Of a DNA stretch of 47,126 nt, positions 17,552-24,706 are shown piece after piece. Position numbers and translations under genes: made by a program. Within the stretch, counting starts at the first letter, position 1; every line of letters starts with the position of its first letter. This DNA comes from Lachnospiraceae bacterium (lineage in GTDB: Bacteria; Bacillota_A; Clostridia; Lachnospirales; Lachnospiraceae), in NCBI GenBank assembly GCA_009774465.1, contig VSNT01000010.1, positions 1 to 47,126 of the forward strand, given 5' to 3'. Under the pieces are notes generated by a model that saw only the letters and a program-made list of their open reading frames with translations, did not search any database and was not told the DNA's origin.

Positions 17552-18439
17552 TCACCACTTCCGGGTACGATCCAGATAATAAAGCCCCCAGTTGCATTCT
17601 GACTTATTGGGATTGCTGCCTTTCCAGGGTTCGTCAAAGGCTTCAAAAATAAATCCGATAATCTGGTCCTTATCCAGCCATTCATTCAGTTCCGTAATGT
17701 ACCGTTTCTGGTTTTCCACACAGGCCTGCCCCGGAACCATTGCACTGTTCGTCTTAGTAGTCCAGCCTACTTCCGTAAATAACACCTGTTTATTCGGAAA
17801 CAAAGCCTTCACTTCCTCATAATGCTTCCTGTTCATAGCCACTGCCACATCCACCGTTTCCTTATAATGCAGCGGATAGCTGTGAACACTGATAAAGTCA
17901 AGGTAATCACCAAGCTCCTTTAAATGAGGCCACTCAAAGATTCCTTCACAGAAAGTAACCGGCTTATCCAAAGCCTCCTTAAATCGTCTGGCATGGGCAA
18001 GAAGTCTTTCCGGCCTTACCATACGGGAGCCCCATACAGGCGTATTTTCGTTTCCCACAGATACAGCGGCAACAGATTCATCAAACTCTTTTACCAGTGA
18101 TATCAGCTTTTCTACTTCATCATCATTTCTTTTTCTATTCCTCTCCAGCTCTTCTTCGGAATACTCCTGCTTTACAAAAGGACAGTCCGGATTATTTACT
18201 TCCGGTTCTGAATCAATGCCAATCATACATTTTAAAGGCAGTTTCTTTTCCTGAATAATCTCCAATGCCCTTCTTGCATGAAGATTGGGATCATACATTC
18301 TGATATACTGATATCCTTCCTTTACCAGAATATCAAGATCTTCCTCAATCTGTTCCTTTGAAGGAGCCTGCGTTTTGGGGCTCTGCCCCTGCCTGTAGCC
18401 GGAATAGCAGATTGCTTTTCCATAGTTTAAAATATCCAT
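17552..18439 (-). CDS. Cytoplasmic GH17-like glycosidase
   Basis: Clan GH-A TIM-barrel hydrolase resembling GH17 (1,3-beta-glucanase type), 295 residues. The acid/base Glu is expected in AVSVGNENTP and the nucleophile in VLFTEVGWTT; the order and spacing fit GH17. There is no signal peptide or transmembrane segment, unlike typical secreted glucanases, so it should act on an imported oligosaccharide or glycoside. GGAGG lies 6 nt before the ATG. It leads a unit with the araC gene upstream of rhaBAD. The real substrate may not be a beta-1,3-glucan; the neighbours point to a rhamnose-containing compound. Confidence 0.8.
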   Translation of the reverse strand: MDILNYGKAICYSGYRQGQSPKTQAPSKEQIEEDLDILVKEGYQYIRMYDPNLHARRALEIIQEKKLPLKCMIGIDSEPEVNNPDCPFVKQEYSEEELERNRKRNDDEVEKLISLVKEFDESVAAVSVGNENTPVWGSRMVRPERLLAHARRFKEALDKPVTFCEGIFEWPHLKELGDYLDFISVHSYPLHYKETVDVAVAMNRKHYEEVKALFPNKQVLFTEVGWTTKTNSAMVPGQACVENQKRYITELNEWLDKDQIIGFIFEAFDEPWKGSNPNKSECNWGLYYLDRTRKW

Positions 18440-18481
18440 TTCACACCTCCGCAGATAAATAAATCTGTAAATCTATTGTTT

Positions 18482-18510
18482 ACTATAGCAGAAGCCTTTC
18501 ATTTATTCAG
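18482..18510 (-). promoter_or_regulatory. Possible promoter of the GH17/araC unit
   Basis: TATAGT (18482-18487) lies 17 nt from a poor -35 (CTGAAT). A weak -35 could again mean activator dependence. Confidence 0.35.
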
Positions 18511-18532
18511 TATTTAATTTATAAAAAGTGTA

Positions 18533-20140
18533 TCATAATTTTATACTCTTTTCCTTATCTTTCAATGTCTGCATATCCAGCATTCCAAGGCTTCCTGACA
18601 ATTCTACCAGTTCTAATTGCAGGCACAGCAAGTTCACCGCAGTAGCAACAAATTCCAAAATAATATTAAGAGCAATGGTAACCGCAAGCGCTTCCATTGG
18701 AATATTAAGCTGGACAAATAAAATCGTATAGCAGGTTAAAGCGCCGCCCGGAACAGGAGGTGCCGCAATTGCAAGTATCACAGAAATAATAAACAGGGAA
18801 GCAAGCCATGCAGGTGACGCCATCACCTGATAAACCTCCGCCATGCACAATCCCACAACAATATTGATCACGCAGGTTCCCGGCATAAAGATAACCTGAC
18901 CTAAAGGCACTCCAAAATTAACAATCTTTTTATCAATGCCAAGCTTTTTTTCACAGCATTCCACATTTGTGGAAAATGCTGCCGCGGAAGATGCAGTGGT
19001 CAATGCAATCATAAAAGTAGGCAGAAGCTTTTTTAAAAGCAGTTGAAAGTTAACCTTTTTTCTTATACATACAAGAAGAAAGTATACTGCTGCTACAAGA
19101 AAATCACAAAGAAACATAACCGGCAGCAGCTTGTAAGTGTGCAAAAAAACAGAAAAATTACTGCCCAGAATCATCTGAAAAATACTGCCAAACACAAAAA
19201 CCGGTATCAATGAACTGACCGCTTCCATGATTAACTGCACGATATAGTTTGATTGTTCTACAAAAGATGCCGCTATCGTAGCTTTATTTCCCAGAAGCAG
19301 CATTGCCATTCCAATCAGTACCGCTACAAAAATAATCTGCAAAGGATTTCCATCAACAAAAGGAGCAAAGAAATTCCCCGGAACAATGTCTAAAACCATT
19401 TGAAACAGTTCCGAAAAGTTAAAAGAAGCTCCACCTCCCTGCTGAAAAGAAAAAAATGGAACTGCCGCAATCATAATCAAACAGGATAAAATAACAGACA
19501 TCAGAAGAAAACGTCCTATCATCTTTTTCCCAATTCTGCTTAAGGTAGCAGTATCTCCAATACTGTAAATCCCCCATACCACTGAAAGAAAGATCATAGG
19601 AGCCGCAATTGCTGATAAAAGCCCCATGAATTTATTAAATATTGGGGTAATCAGTTCTCCTGCAAGCAGATTCCTTGTATTTTCAGGAATAAAACTGCAC
19701 GCTATTCCCAAAACCAGCGCAAGTAAAATAGCCAGCAGCAAAGACCTGATCTGAGACCGTTTCTTTTTTCTGGGTGTAAAAGTAATTAAGTTTATCCCGT
19801 TTTTATACTGCCATACAGGCGCTACGCCCATTCCAGCCAAAATCCCTCTTAGAACTTCACTGTTCAATTCATCTTCCGTATCAAAGGGATCAAATCTTTC
19901 CCCAATAACAGAAAGTTCCAGGCGCATTCTTTTTAATCTTTTTACAAACTTTAAAGTAAATGCTGCCTCAGTGCCAAAGTTCTCCTGGTATTTTAACAGC
20001 ACTTCCTCCAGTGCGAACTTGATCTGGAGGATATTTTTCCCTTCCACGCCTGCTTCTGCAAGACTTTTTTCAATGTTATCACTGGCAGTATCTATCTGCT
20101 CATTGACAAATTTGAAATTCTTTGTTTCTGCATTTTTCAT
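18533..20140 (-). CDS. Dicarboxylate/amino acid:cation symporter with N-terminal HATPase-like domain
   Basis: Residues from about 130 form a DAACS-family Na+ or H+ symporter: several hydrophobic helices, the Ser-rich reentrant loop (LTTASSAAAFSTN) and GVPLGQVIFMPGTC. The first about 125 residues are an added cytoplasmic domain resembling anti-sigma/SpoIIAB-type HATPase folds (IKFALEEVLLKYQENFG, then ERFDPF). The N-box Asn is replaced by Lys and no clean DxGxG is seen, so catalysis is unlikely and a sensing or regulatory role is inferred. The chemoreceptor upstream (150 nt) may respond to the same solute. Confidence 0.88.
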   Translation of the reverse strand: MKNAETKNFKFVNEQIDTASDNIEKSLAEAGVEGKNILQIKFALEEVLLKYQENFGTEAAFTLKFVKRLKRMRLELSVIGERFDPFDTEDELNSEVLRGILAGMGVAPVWQYKNGINLITFTPRKKKRSQIRSLLLAILLALVLGIACSFIPENTRNLLAGELITPIFNKFMGLLSAIAAPMIFLSVVWGIYSIGDTATLSRIGKKMIGRFLLMSVILSCLIMIAAVPFFSFQQGGGASFNFSELFQMVLDIVPGNFFAPFVDGNPLQIIFVAVLIGMAMLLLGNKATIAASFVEQSNYIVQLIMEAVSSLIPVFVFGSIFQMILGSNFSVFLHTYKLLPVMFLCDFLVAAVYFLLVCIRKKVNFQLLLKKLLPTFMIALTTASSAAAFSTNVECCEKKLGIDKKIVNFGVPLGQVIFMPGTCVINIVVGLCMAEVYQVMASPAWLASLFIISVILAIAAPPVPGGALTCYTILFVQLNIPMEALAVTIALNIILEFVATAVNLLCLQLELVELSGSLGMLDMQTLKDKEKSIKL

Positions 20141-20171
20141 TTACCTATTCCCCGTTACAGCTCTTTCTTTT

Positions 20172-20193
20172 GTTATTCGTAAATAAGAATAAC
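20172..20193. promoter_or_regulatory. Dyad in the leader of the symporter gene
   Basis: GTTATTC and GAATAAC form a perfect 7-bp inverted repeat with an 8-nt centre, about 30-55 nt upstream of the symporter ATG. It may be an operator or an RNA hairpin; no clear promoter could be placed beside it. Confidence 0.35.
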
Positions 20194-20291
20194 AGTAAAA
20201 GAGTCTGTTTGAGGAGTAAAGAGGGATATATTCAATATTTCGCGGGAAAATTTGCCTTATATCTCATTTTTCAGGCAGAGCAGGTTCCATT

Positions 20292-22007
20292 TTACCCTTC
20301 CTGCTGAATCTGAAATACTTCTGCTTTTTCTTCTAATTTATCAGCTACCTGGGAAAGGCCATCTATCTTTTCTGTCATACCCTGAAGAAGCACTGTCACC
20401 TCGTCAATCGATGCAGAGGTTTCTTCAATACTTGCGGCATTCTGCTGTGCCAGCACAGCAACATTCTGTACCTCCCGGGTAGCGCTGCTTCTTGATTCAT
20501 TTAAGGAATTGATTTCTTCCATAATCTTTTCAATTCCCTTTAATGACTTGTTGATTCCATCCTCTACCGTATCAAATACCTGGTTGGTTTCCGTCAGCTT
20601 TTCTGCCTGCATCTGTATAATTCCCTGCACTTCCTCCATTGTATTTACCGAGTCGTCGGAATTGTTTTTCAGCTGCGCAAGCACTTCCCGAATCTCTACT
20701 GCTGATGAGTTGCACTCCTCAGCCAGCTTTCTGATCTGTTCCGCCACCACTGCAAAGCCTTTGCCCATCTCACCGGCACGTGCTGCTTCAATACTCGCAT
20801 TTAAAGACAGCATGTTTGTTTGAGATGCAATTGACGTAATCACTTCTGTCATTTGACTGATTTTTTCTACGGAAACATGAGTTTCATTGGTCTGATGGTG
20901 AACATTATCCACTGCACTTTTCACCTGATTCATGCTGGCATTCAATTCTGCCAAAGCATCCCTGGCACTTCCGGAAGCCTTTGCCATTACTAAAGAAGTG
21001 TCGGAAAATTCCTGCATTCTCTCATTTGTCTCATCAATGATCTGTCCAATTGTATTTACACTGCTTTCTGCTTCCACTGCTCCCTGGGCCTGAGTTGATG
21101 TAGCTGCTGCCACCTCTTCCGCCGCCGCATTGATCTGTTCCGCCGACTCAAATACCTTATGTGCGTTTTTATTGCATACAACTACTGTCTCTTCAAGCTC
21201 ATGAGACTGTAACTGAATTTCAGTTACAACAGATATAAGATTATCGTCTAACTGCTTTACACCTCTGCACATATCTCCAATTTCATCCTTGCGCTCCATC
21301 AGCTTTTTGGACACTTTTATCCCTAACTGCCCCTTACTCATCTGATCAACGCATAAAATGGCTTTTTTAATTGCCGACGCAATACTGTTGGCGCTTAATA
21401 TTGAAGTTAATATTACAATAAGGAAAACTACAAATATGATCAGCAGCATATTCATCAACGCTTTCTGAATCACTGCCAGAACATTTGAATACTCCTTCCC
21501 CATGAAAATCATACCCACAGGCGTCTGCGTTCCTGTCTGGTAAACAGGCGCATAATAGCACATATAACGTTTTCCGAAAATTTCAGTTTGATTGCTTTGA
21601 TAATCCTGCCCTTTATTCAGCACCAGACTGCTGATATCGGCAGATGCCTTCGTACCGACCTGACGATTTCCGCTGGTATCCTTCAATGTGGTAAGAACAC
21701 GCACATCTCCATAAAATACCGTAACCTCAAGGCCGGTTTCTTCCTTAATAGAATCAATCAGTTCTGTAGATGCGGAAATATTTATATTTTCCCCTTTCCA
21801 CATCTGTCCCGTTTCATCCAGATAATATTCTCCTTCCCCCATAGAATCAAATAATTCTCTGACTGTCCGGGTAGTAGTCTGCATTCCCCCAAATGCCTGT
21901 TCTTCCATCCCCTGCCTGATTTGTACAGATGCTGTCAGATAAGTAAACACTCCCAGACAGATCATCGGCAGTAATGCCATGATCATCAATCTTAAACGTA
22001 ACCTCAT
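20292..22007 (-). CDS. Methyl-accepting chemotaxis protein, single-Cache type
   Basis: 571-residue chemoreceptor. Membrane segments lie at about 8-28 and 187-208; the 160-residue extracytoplasmic part looks like a single Cache domain (TGLEVTVFYGDVRVLTTL, then GKRYMCYYAPVYQTGTQTPVGMIFMG), the sCache_3 type often found with organic acids. A HAMP region follows, then the signalling domain with tip TNMLSLNASIEAARAGE and GKGFAVVAEQIRKLAEE. GGGGG lies 4 nt from the ATG. The adjacent symporter suggests a shared ligand. Confidence 0.94.
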   Translation of the reverse strand: MRLRLRLMIMALLPMICLGVFTYLTASVQIRQGMEEQAFGGMQTTTRTVRELFDSMGEGEYYLDETGQMWKGENINISASTELIDSIKEETGLEVTVFYGDVRVLTTLKDTSGNRQVGTKASADISSLVLNKGQDYQSNQTEIFGKRYMCYYAPVYQTGTQTPVGMIFMGKEYSNVLAVIQKALMNMLLIIFVVFLIVILTSILSANSIASAIKKAILCVDQMSKGQLGIKVSKKLMERKDEIGDMCRGVKQLDDNLISVVTEIQLQSHELEETVVVCNKNAHKVFESAEQINAAAEEVAAATSTQAQGAVEAESSVNTIGQIIDETNERMQEFSDTSLVMAKASGSARDALAELNASMNQVKSAVDNVHHQTNETHVSVEKISQMTEVITSIASQTNMLSLNASIEAARAGEMGKGFAVVAEQIRKLAEECNSSAVEIREVLAQLKNNSDDSVNTMEEVQGIIQMQAEKLTETNQVFDTVEDGINKSLKGIEKIMEEINSLNESRSSATREVQNVAVLAQQNAASIEETSASIDEVTVLLQGMTEKIDGLSQVADKLEEKAEVFQIQQEG

Positions 22008-22056
22008 TTTACCCCCTGCCTTTCCCCATAAGCATTTTGCACTAAAAATTTTTAAT

Positions 22057-22082
22057 ATATCGAACTTATTAGTGCTATTTTA
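22057..22082 (-). promoter_or_regulatory. Sigma-D (motility)-like promoter of the chemoreceptor
   Basis: TAAA (22079-22082), 15-nt spacer, TCGATAT (22057-22063), close to the sigma-D/FliA pattern TAAA-N15-CCGATAT. An overlapping sigma-A alternative exists just upstream (TTGGAA-17-TAAAAT). A GCACTAA/TTAGTGC dyad spans the region. Confidence 0.5.
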
Positions 22083-22117
22083 CCATATTTTTCAGGTTTT
22101 TCCAAGTGGTAAAACGA

Positions 22118-23026
22118 CTATAAAACACTTTCTCTGAACTTTTTTATCTCCTCCAAATACTTTTGTCCCAATTTGCTGATCGCTGCTCCCTTTCGGCTTA
22201 AATAACCGATGGTCATTACTTCATCCGACTTTAATTTTACCGCACAATAATCAGAACCGTTCAAAGATTCACAGATAATGCCGGAACAAAGTGTATATCC
22301 ATTAAGCCCCACCATCAGATTCAGCAAAGTCGCCCTGTCGTTTGCTTTAATCAACTGCTTATATGCATAAGTGCTTAATACCTCCTCTGCAAAATAAAAG
22401 GAATTGTTGGCTCCCTGCTCAAAAGAAAGACAAGGGTACTCATCCAATTCCTCAAGACTTATCTCTTCCTTCTGTGACAAAGGGTGTCCCTTCCACATAT
22501 AAACATAAATTCCACACCGTAAGATTTCATGAAATTCCAGCCTGGACTCCTGAAAAAGCTTGGTCAGCACTGACCTGTTAAAATCATTCAGATAAAGAAT
22601 CCCTATCTCACTTCTGAAATTTTTCACATCTTCAATCACTTCATAGGTTTTCGTTTCATGTACTGCAAACTCATATTCATCCATGCCGAACTGTTTTACC
22701 ATTTCCACAAACGCTTTAACTGCAAAGGTATAATGCTGCATGGAAACACTAAACCGTTTTTTGCTGTTTTTCTTTTCTATATACCGATCCTCCACCAGCC
22801 GGTACTGTTCCACCACCTGCCTTGCATACCCCAAAAATTCCTCTCCCTGTGGGGTAACCTTAACTCCCCGATTACTTCTGATAAAAAGTGTGATTCCTAT
22901 CTCCTCTTCCAGCTCCCGCACTGCCTGAGATAAACTGGGCTGCGCAATAAACAATGTTCTGGCTGCCTCGTTCATGGAACGTGTATCTGCAATTACAATC
23001 ACATACTTTAGCTGCGTTAATGTCAT
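22118..23026 (-). CDS. LysR family transcriptional regulator
   Basis: LTTR with the N-terminal winged helix (TLTQLKYVIVIADTRSMNEAARTLFIAQPSLSQAVRELEEEIG) condensed in the first about 60 residues and a substrate-binding effector domain behind. The start at 23026 is preferred: the upstream ATGs sit on or within 3 nt of the AAAGG ribosome site, and the family begins with MTLTQLKYV. It lies downstream of metQ and may be cotranscribed with it through two GC-rich hairpins. By position it is the best candidate to bind the matching dyads upstream of metQ and metY, with a sulfur metabolite as effector; this is inference. Confidence 0.92.
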   Translation of the reverse strand: MTLTQLKYVIVIADTRSMNEAARTLFIAQPSLSQAVRELEEEIGITLFIRSNRGVKVTPQGEEFLGYARQVVEQYRLVEDRYIEKKNSKKRFSVSMQHYTFAVKAFVEMVKQFGMDEYEFAVHETKTYEVIEDVKNFRSEIGILYLNDFNRSVLTKLFQESRLEFHEILRCGIYVYMWKGHPLSQKEEISLEELDEYPCLSFEQGANNSFYFAEEVLSTYAYKQLIKANDRATLLNLMVGLNGYTLCSGIICESLNGSDYCAVKLKSDEVMTIGYLSRKGAAISKLGQKYLEEIKKFRESVL

Positions 23027-23054
23027 GGCCATCATCCTTTCACCCGTTAGAAGC

Positions 23055-23073
23055 GTGTGCCCACCAGGCACAC
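23055..23073 (-). other. GC-rich hairpin ahead of lysR
   Basis: GTGTGCC pairs with GGCACAC around a 5-nt loop, about 10 nt upstream of the AAAGG ribosome site of the LysR gene. Second of two tandem hairpins; no T-run. Confidence 0.55.
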
Positions 23074-23079
23074 TTAGAA

Positions 23080-23106
23080 CAGCCCCGGAACCACGTCCCG
23101 GGGCTG
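23080..23106 (-). terminator. GC-rich hairpin behind metQ, possible leaky terminator
   Basis: CAGCCCCGG pairs perfectly with CCGGGGCTG across a 9-nt loop, about 30 nt after the metQ stop. Only TTCTAAG follows, so termination may be partial and reading into lysR possible. Confidence 0.5.
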
Positions 23107-23136
23107 CCTGAAATCATTATAAAATATTTCATTCCA

Positions 23137-23946
23137 TTATTCAAAAGGTATTACTGCTCCATCATAGGTATCGGTAATATATTTTTTGATGTCATCAGAC
23201 TGAAGTACTTCCACCAGTGCTTTGATCTTATCGGTATTTTCATTTCCTTCTTTTACCGCAATTACATTCACATAAGTTTTAGCCGCTTCGGAATCGGAGC
23301 TTTCATATGCCAGAGCATCCTTCGCAACCGAATAGCCCGCTTCCAGTGCATAGTTTCCATTTAAAACCACCAGTGCCACTTCTCCTGCCACTCTGGGAAC
23401 CTGCGCTGCCTCCAGCTCCACGATTTCAAGGTTGTAGGGATTTTCTGAAATATCATTTACAGTAGCTTCCAGTCCAACGCCCTCCTTTAAGGTAATCAGA
23501 CCGTTATCCTGTAACAGTAAAAGCGCTCTTGCTTCATTGGTTGTGTCATTGGGAACTGCCACACTATCTCCTTCTGCCACATCACTTAAACTGCTCTTAG
23601 TTCCCGGATAAATTCCAAAGGGTTCATAGTGGATGCCGCCTGCATTAAAAAGATGTGTTCCCTTTTCCTCATTAAAGCTGTTAAGGTAAGGAATATGCTG
23701 GAAATAATTGGCGTCAAAGTCTCCGCTTTCCACTACTTCATTGGGCTGCACATAATCATTGTAAACAGTAACCTGCAGATCGTATCCTTTGTCTGCAAGA
23801 AGCGGCTTTGCCTGCTCCAAAATCTCTGCATGAGGTGTAGAAGATGCCGCTACCTTAATCACTTTATCGTCACCGCCTTTTCCACACCCGGTAAGTGCTC
23901 CCGCAACAAATGCTCCTGTCAATAAAACCGCTAAAAATCTTTTCAT
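23137..23946 (-). CDS. metQ: MetQ/NlpA family substrate-binding lipoprotein
   Basis: Receptor of a methionine-type ABC importer. The signal peptide ends in ALTGC (Cys21 lipidated). The mature part has the NlpA hallmarks: VAASSTPHAEILE, NDYVQPNEVVESGDFDANYFQHIPYL, HYEPFGIYP and AVPNDTTNEARALLLLQ. AGGAGG lies before the ATG. No metN or metI is adjacent, so partner subunits must be elsewhere. A near-consensus promoter and an LTTR-type dyad lie upstream. The ligand could be methionine or another sulfur compound. Confidence 0.92.
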   Translation of the reverse strand: MKRFLAVLLTGAFVAGALTGCGKGGDDKVIKVAASSTPHAEILEQAKPLLADKGYDLQVTVYNDYVQPNEVVESGDFDANYFQHIPYLNSFNEEKGTHLFNAGGIHYEPFGIYPGTKSSLSDVAEGDSVAVPNDTTNEARALLLLQDNGLITLKEGVGLEATVNDISENPYNLEIVELEAAQVPRVAGEVALVVLNGNYALEAGYSVAKDALAYESSDSEAAKTYVNVIAVKEGNENTDKIKALVEVLQSDDIKKYITDTYDGAVIPFE

Positions 23947-24007
23947 AATTTTCCTCCTTGTATGTGTCTTTTCCTCCCATAGGATTTTGACTTAACTTGA
24001 TGAAGTG

Positions 24008-24036
24008 AGTATATCATTCCTTTTTCTATTTGTAAA
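24008..24036 (-). promoter_or_regulatory. Sigma-A promoter of metQ
   Basis: TTTACA (24031-24036), 17-nt spacer, TATACT (24008-24013). The predicted start is near 24001, leaving a leader of about 55 nt, which has no room for a SAM riboswitch. Confidence 0.75.
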
Positions 24037-24057
24037 ATATATAATTATTCTTGTTGG

Positions 24058-24076
24058 CTATAGGATATGCCTATAG
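24058..24076. promoter_or_regulatory. LTTR-type operator upstream of metQ
   Basis: CTATAGG and CCTATAG form a perfect 7-bp dyad with a 5-nt centre, centred at about -66 from the predicted metQ start, where LysR activators usually bind. The TATAG-N6-CCTATA pattern recurs upstream of metY (30972-30992). Confidence 0.65.
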
Positions 24077-24115
24077 TGAATTGCCTGTTACTTTTGTTAT
24101 TTTGTTAAATGAAAA

Positions 24116-24643
24116 TTATATCATCTCAATCTGACACATTTTCATTGTAAGTAAAGCCGCCTCATGGCTTTCCGGCGTCACTCCCGCACAGCATCCGGCA
24201 TTCACCTTAATAACGGCCTCCGGCATTTTCGCTTTAAGCAAAAGAGCATTTGAGGCTACACAGATATCCGTGCAAAGTCCCACAAGCTCTATCTGGATCT
24301 CCTCCTTCTGAGCCATTTCATACAAGTATTCTGCCATTTGCTCTGAGCCAAAAGTGGGCTTTTCAAAAATCTTTGCTTCCGTATGCTTTAATGCTTCTGC
24401 AATCTCTTCCCTGATTTCCCAGCCTTTTGTGCCTTTTATACAATGAGGAACCGGCAAATGCCTGCCTTCCGAGGTGCTCATATAATTATCCCCGTGGGTA
24501 TCTTTTGTGGCAATTACTGTCTGTCCTGCATATTCTCTGATCCGTTCTGTCACACTGCTTACGATTGCCTGTGCTTCCCTGGTTCCTAATGCACCATCAA
24601 TAAAATCATTCTGCATATCAATTACAACCAATACATTTTTCAT
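24116..24643 (-). CDS. Isochorismatase-like cysteine hydrolase (nicotinamidase-related)
   Basis: 175-residue hydrolase of the isochorismatase/PncA fold. The putative triad is Asp9 (VIDMQNDF), Lys95 (FEKPTF) and Cys128 (GLCTDICVASNA). TKDTHGDNY supplies a likely metal-binding Asp/His pair, as in nicotinamidases that convert nicotinamide to nicotinate. A GGAG-type site precedes the ATG. It follows the exporter pair by 63 nt and could be its last cistron, though no functional link is apparent. Nicotinamidase is the most likely activity; a related amidase is possible. Confidence 0.85.
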   Translation of the reverse strand: MKNVLVVIDMQNDFIDGALGTREAQAIVSSVTERIREYAGQTVIATKDTHGDNYMSTSEGRHLPVPHCIKGTKGWEIREEIAEALKHTEAKIFEKPTFGSEQMAEYLYEMAQKEEIQIELVGLCTDICVASNALLLKAKMPEAVIKVNAGCCAGVTPESHEAALLTMKMCQIEMI

Positions 24644-24706
24644 TGTCTCTTCTCCTTTTTTCTTGTAATGCTGGCTAATCTATCCCTAATTCATCTCTTC
24701 TTAAGC

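Noticed and set aside
23947..24115. SAM (S-box) riboswitch or T-box before metQ, and similarly before metY
   Set aside because: The predicted leaders are short (about 50 nt) and lack the conserved S-box stems or a T-box motif; LTTR dyads explain regulation better.
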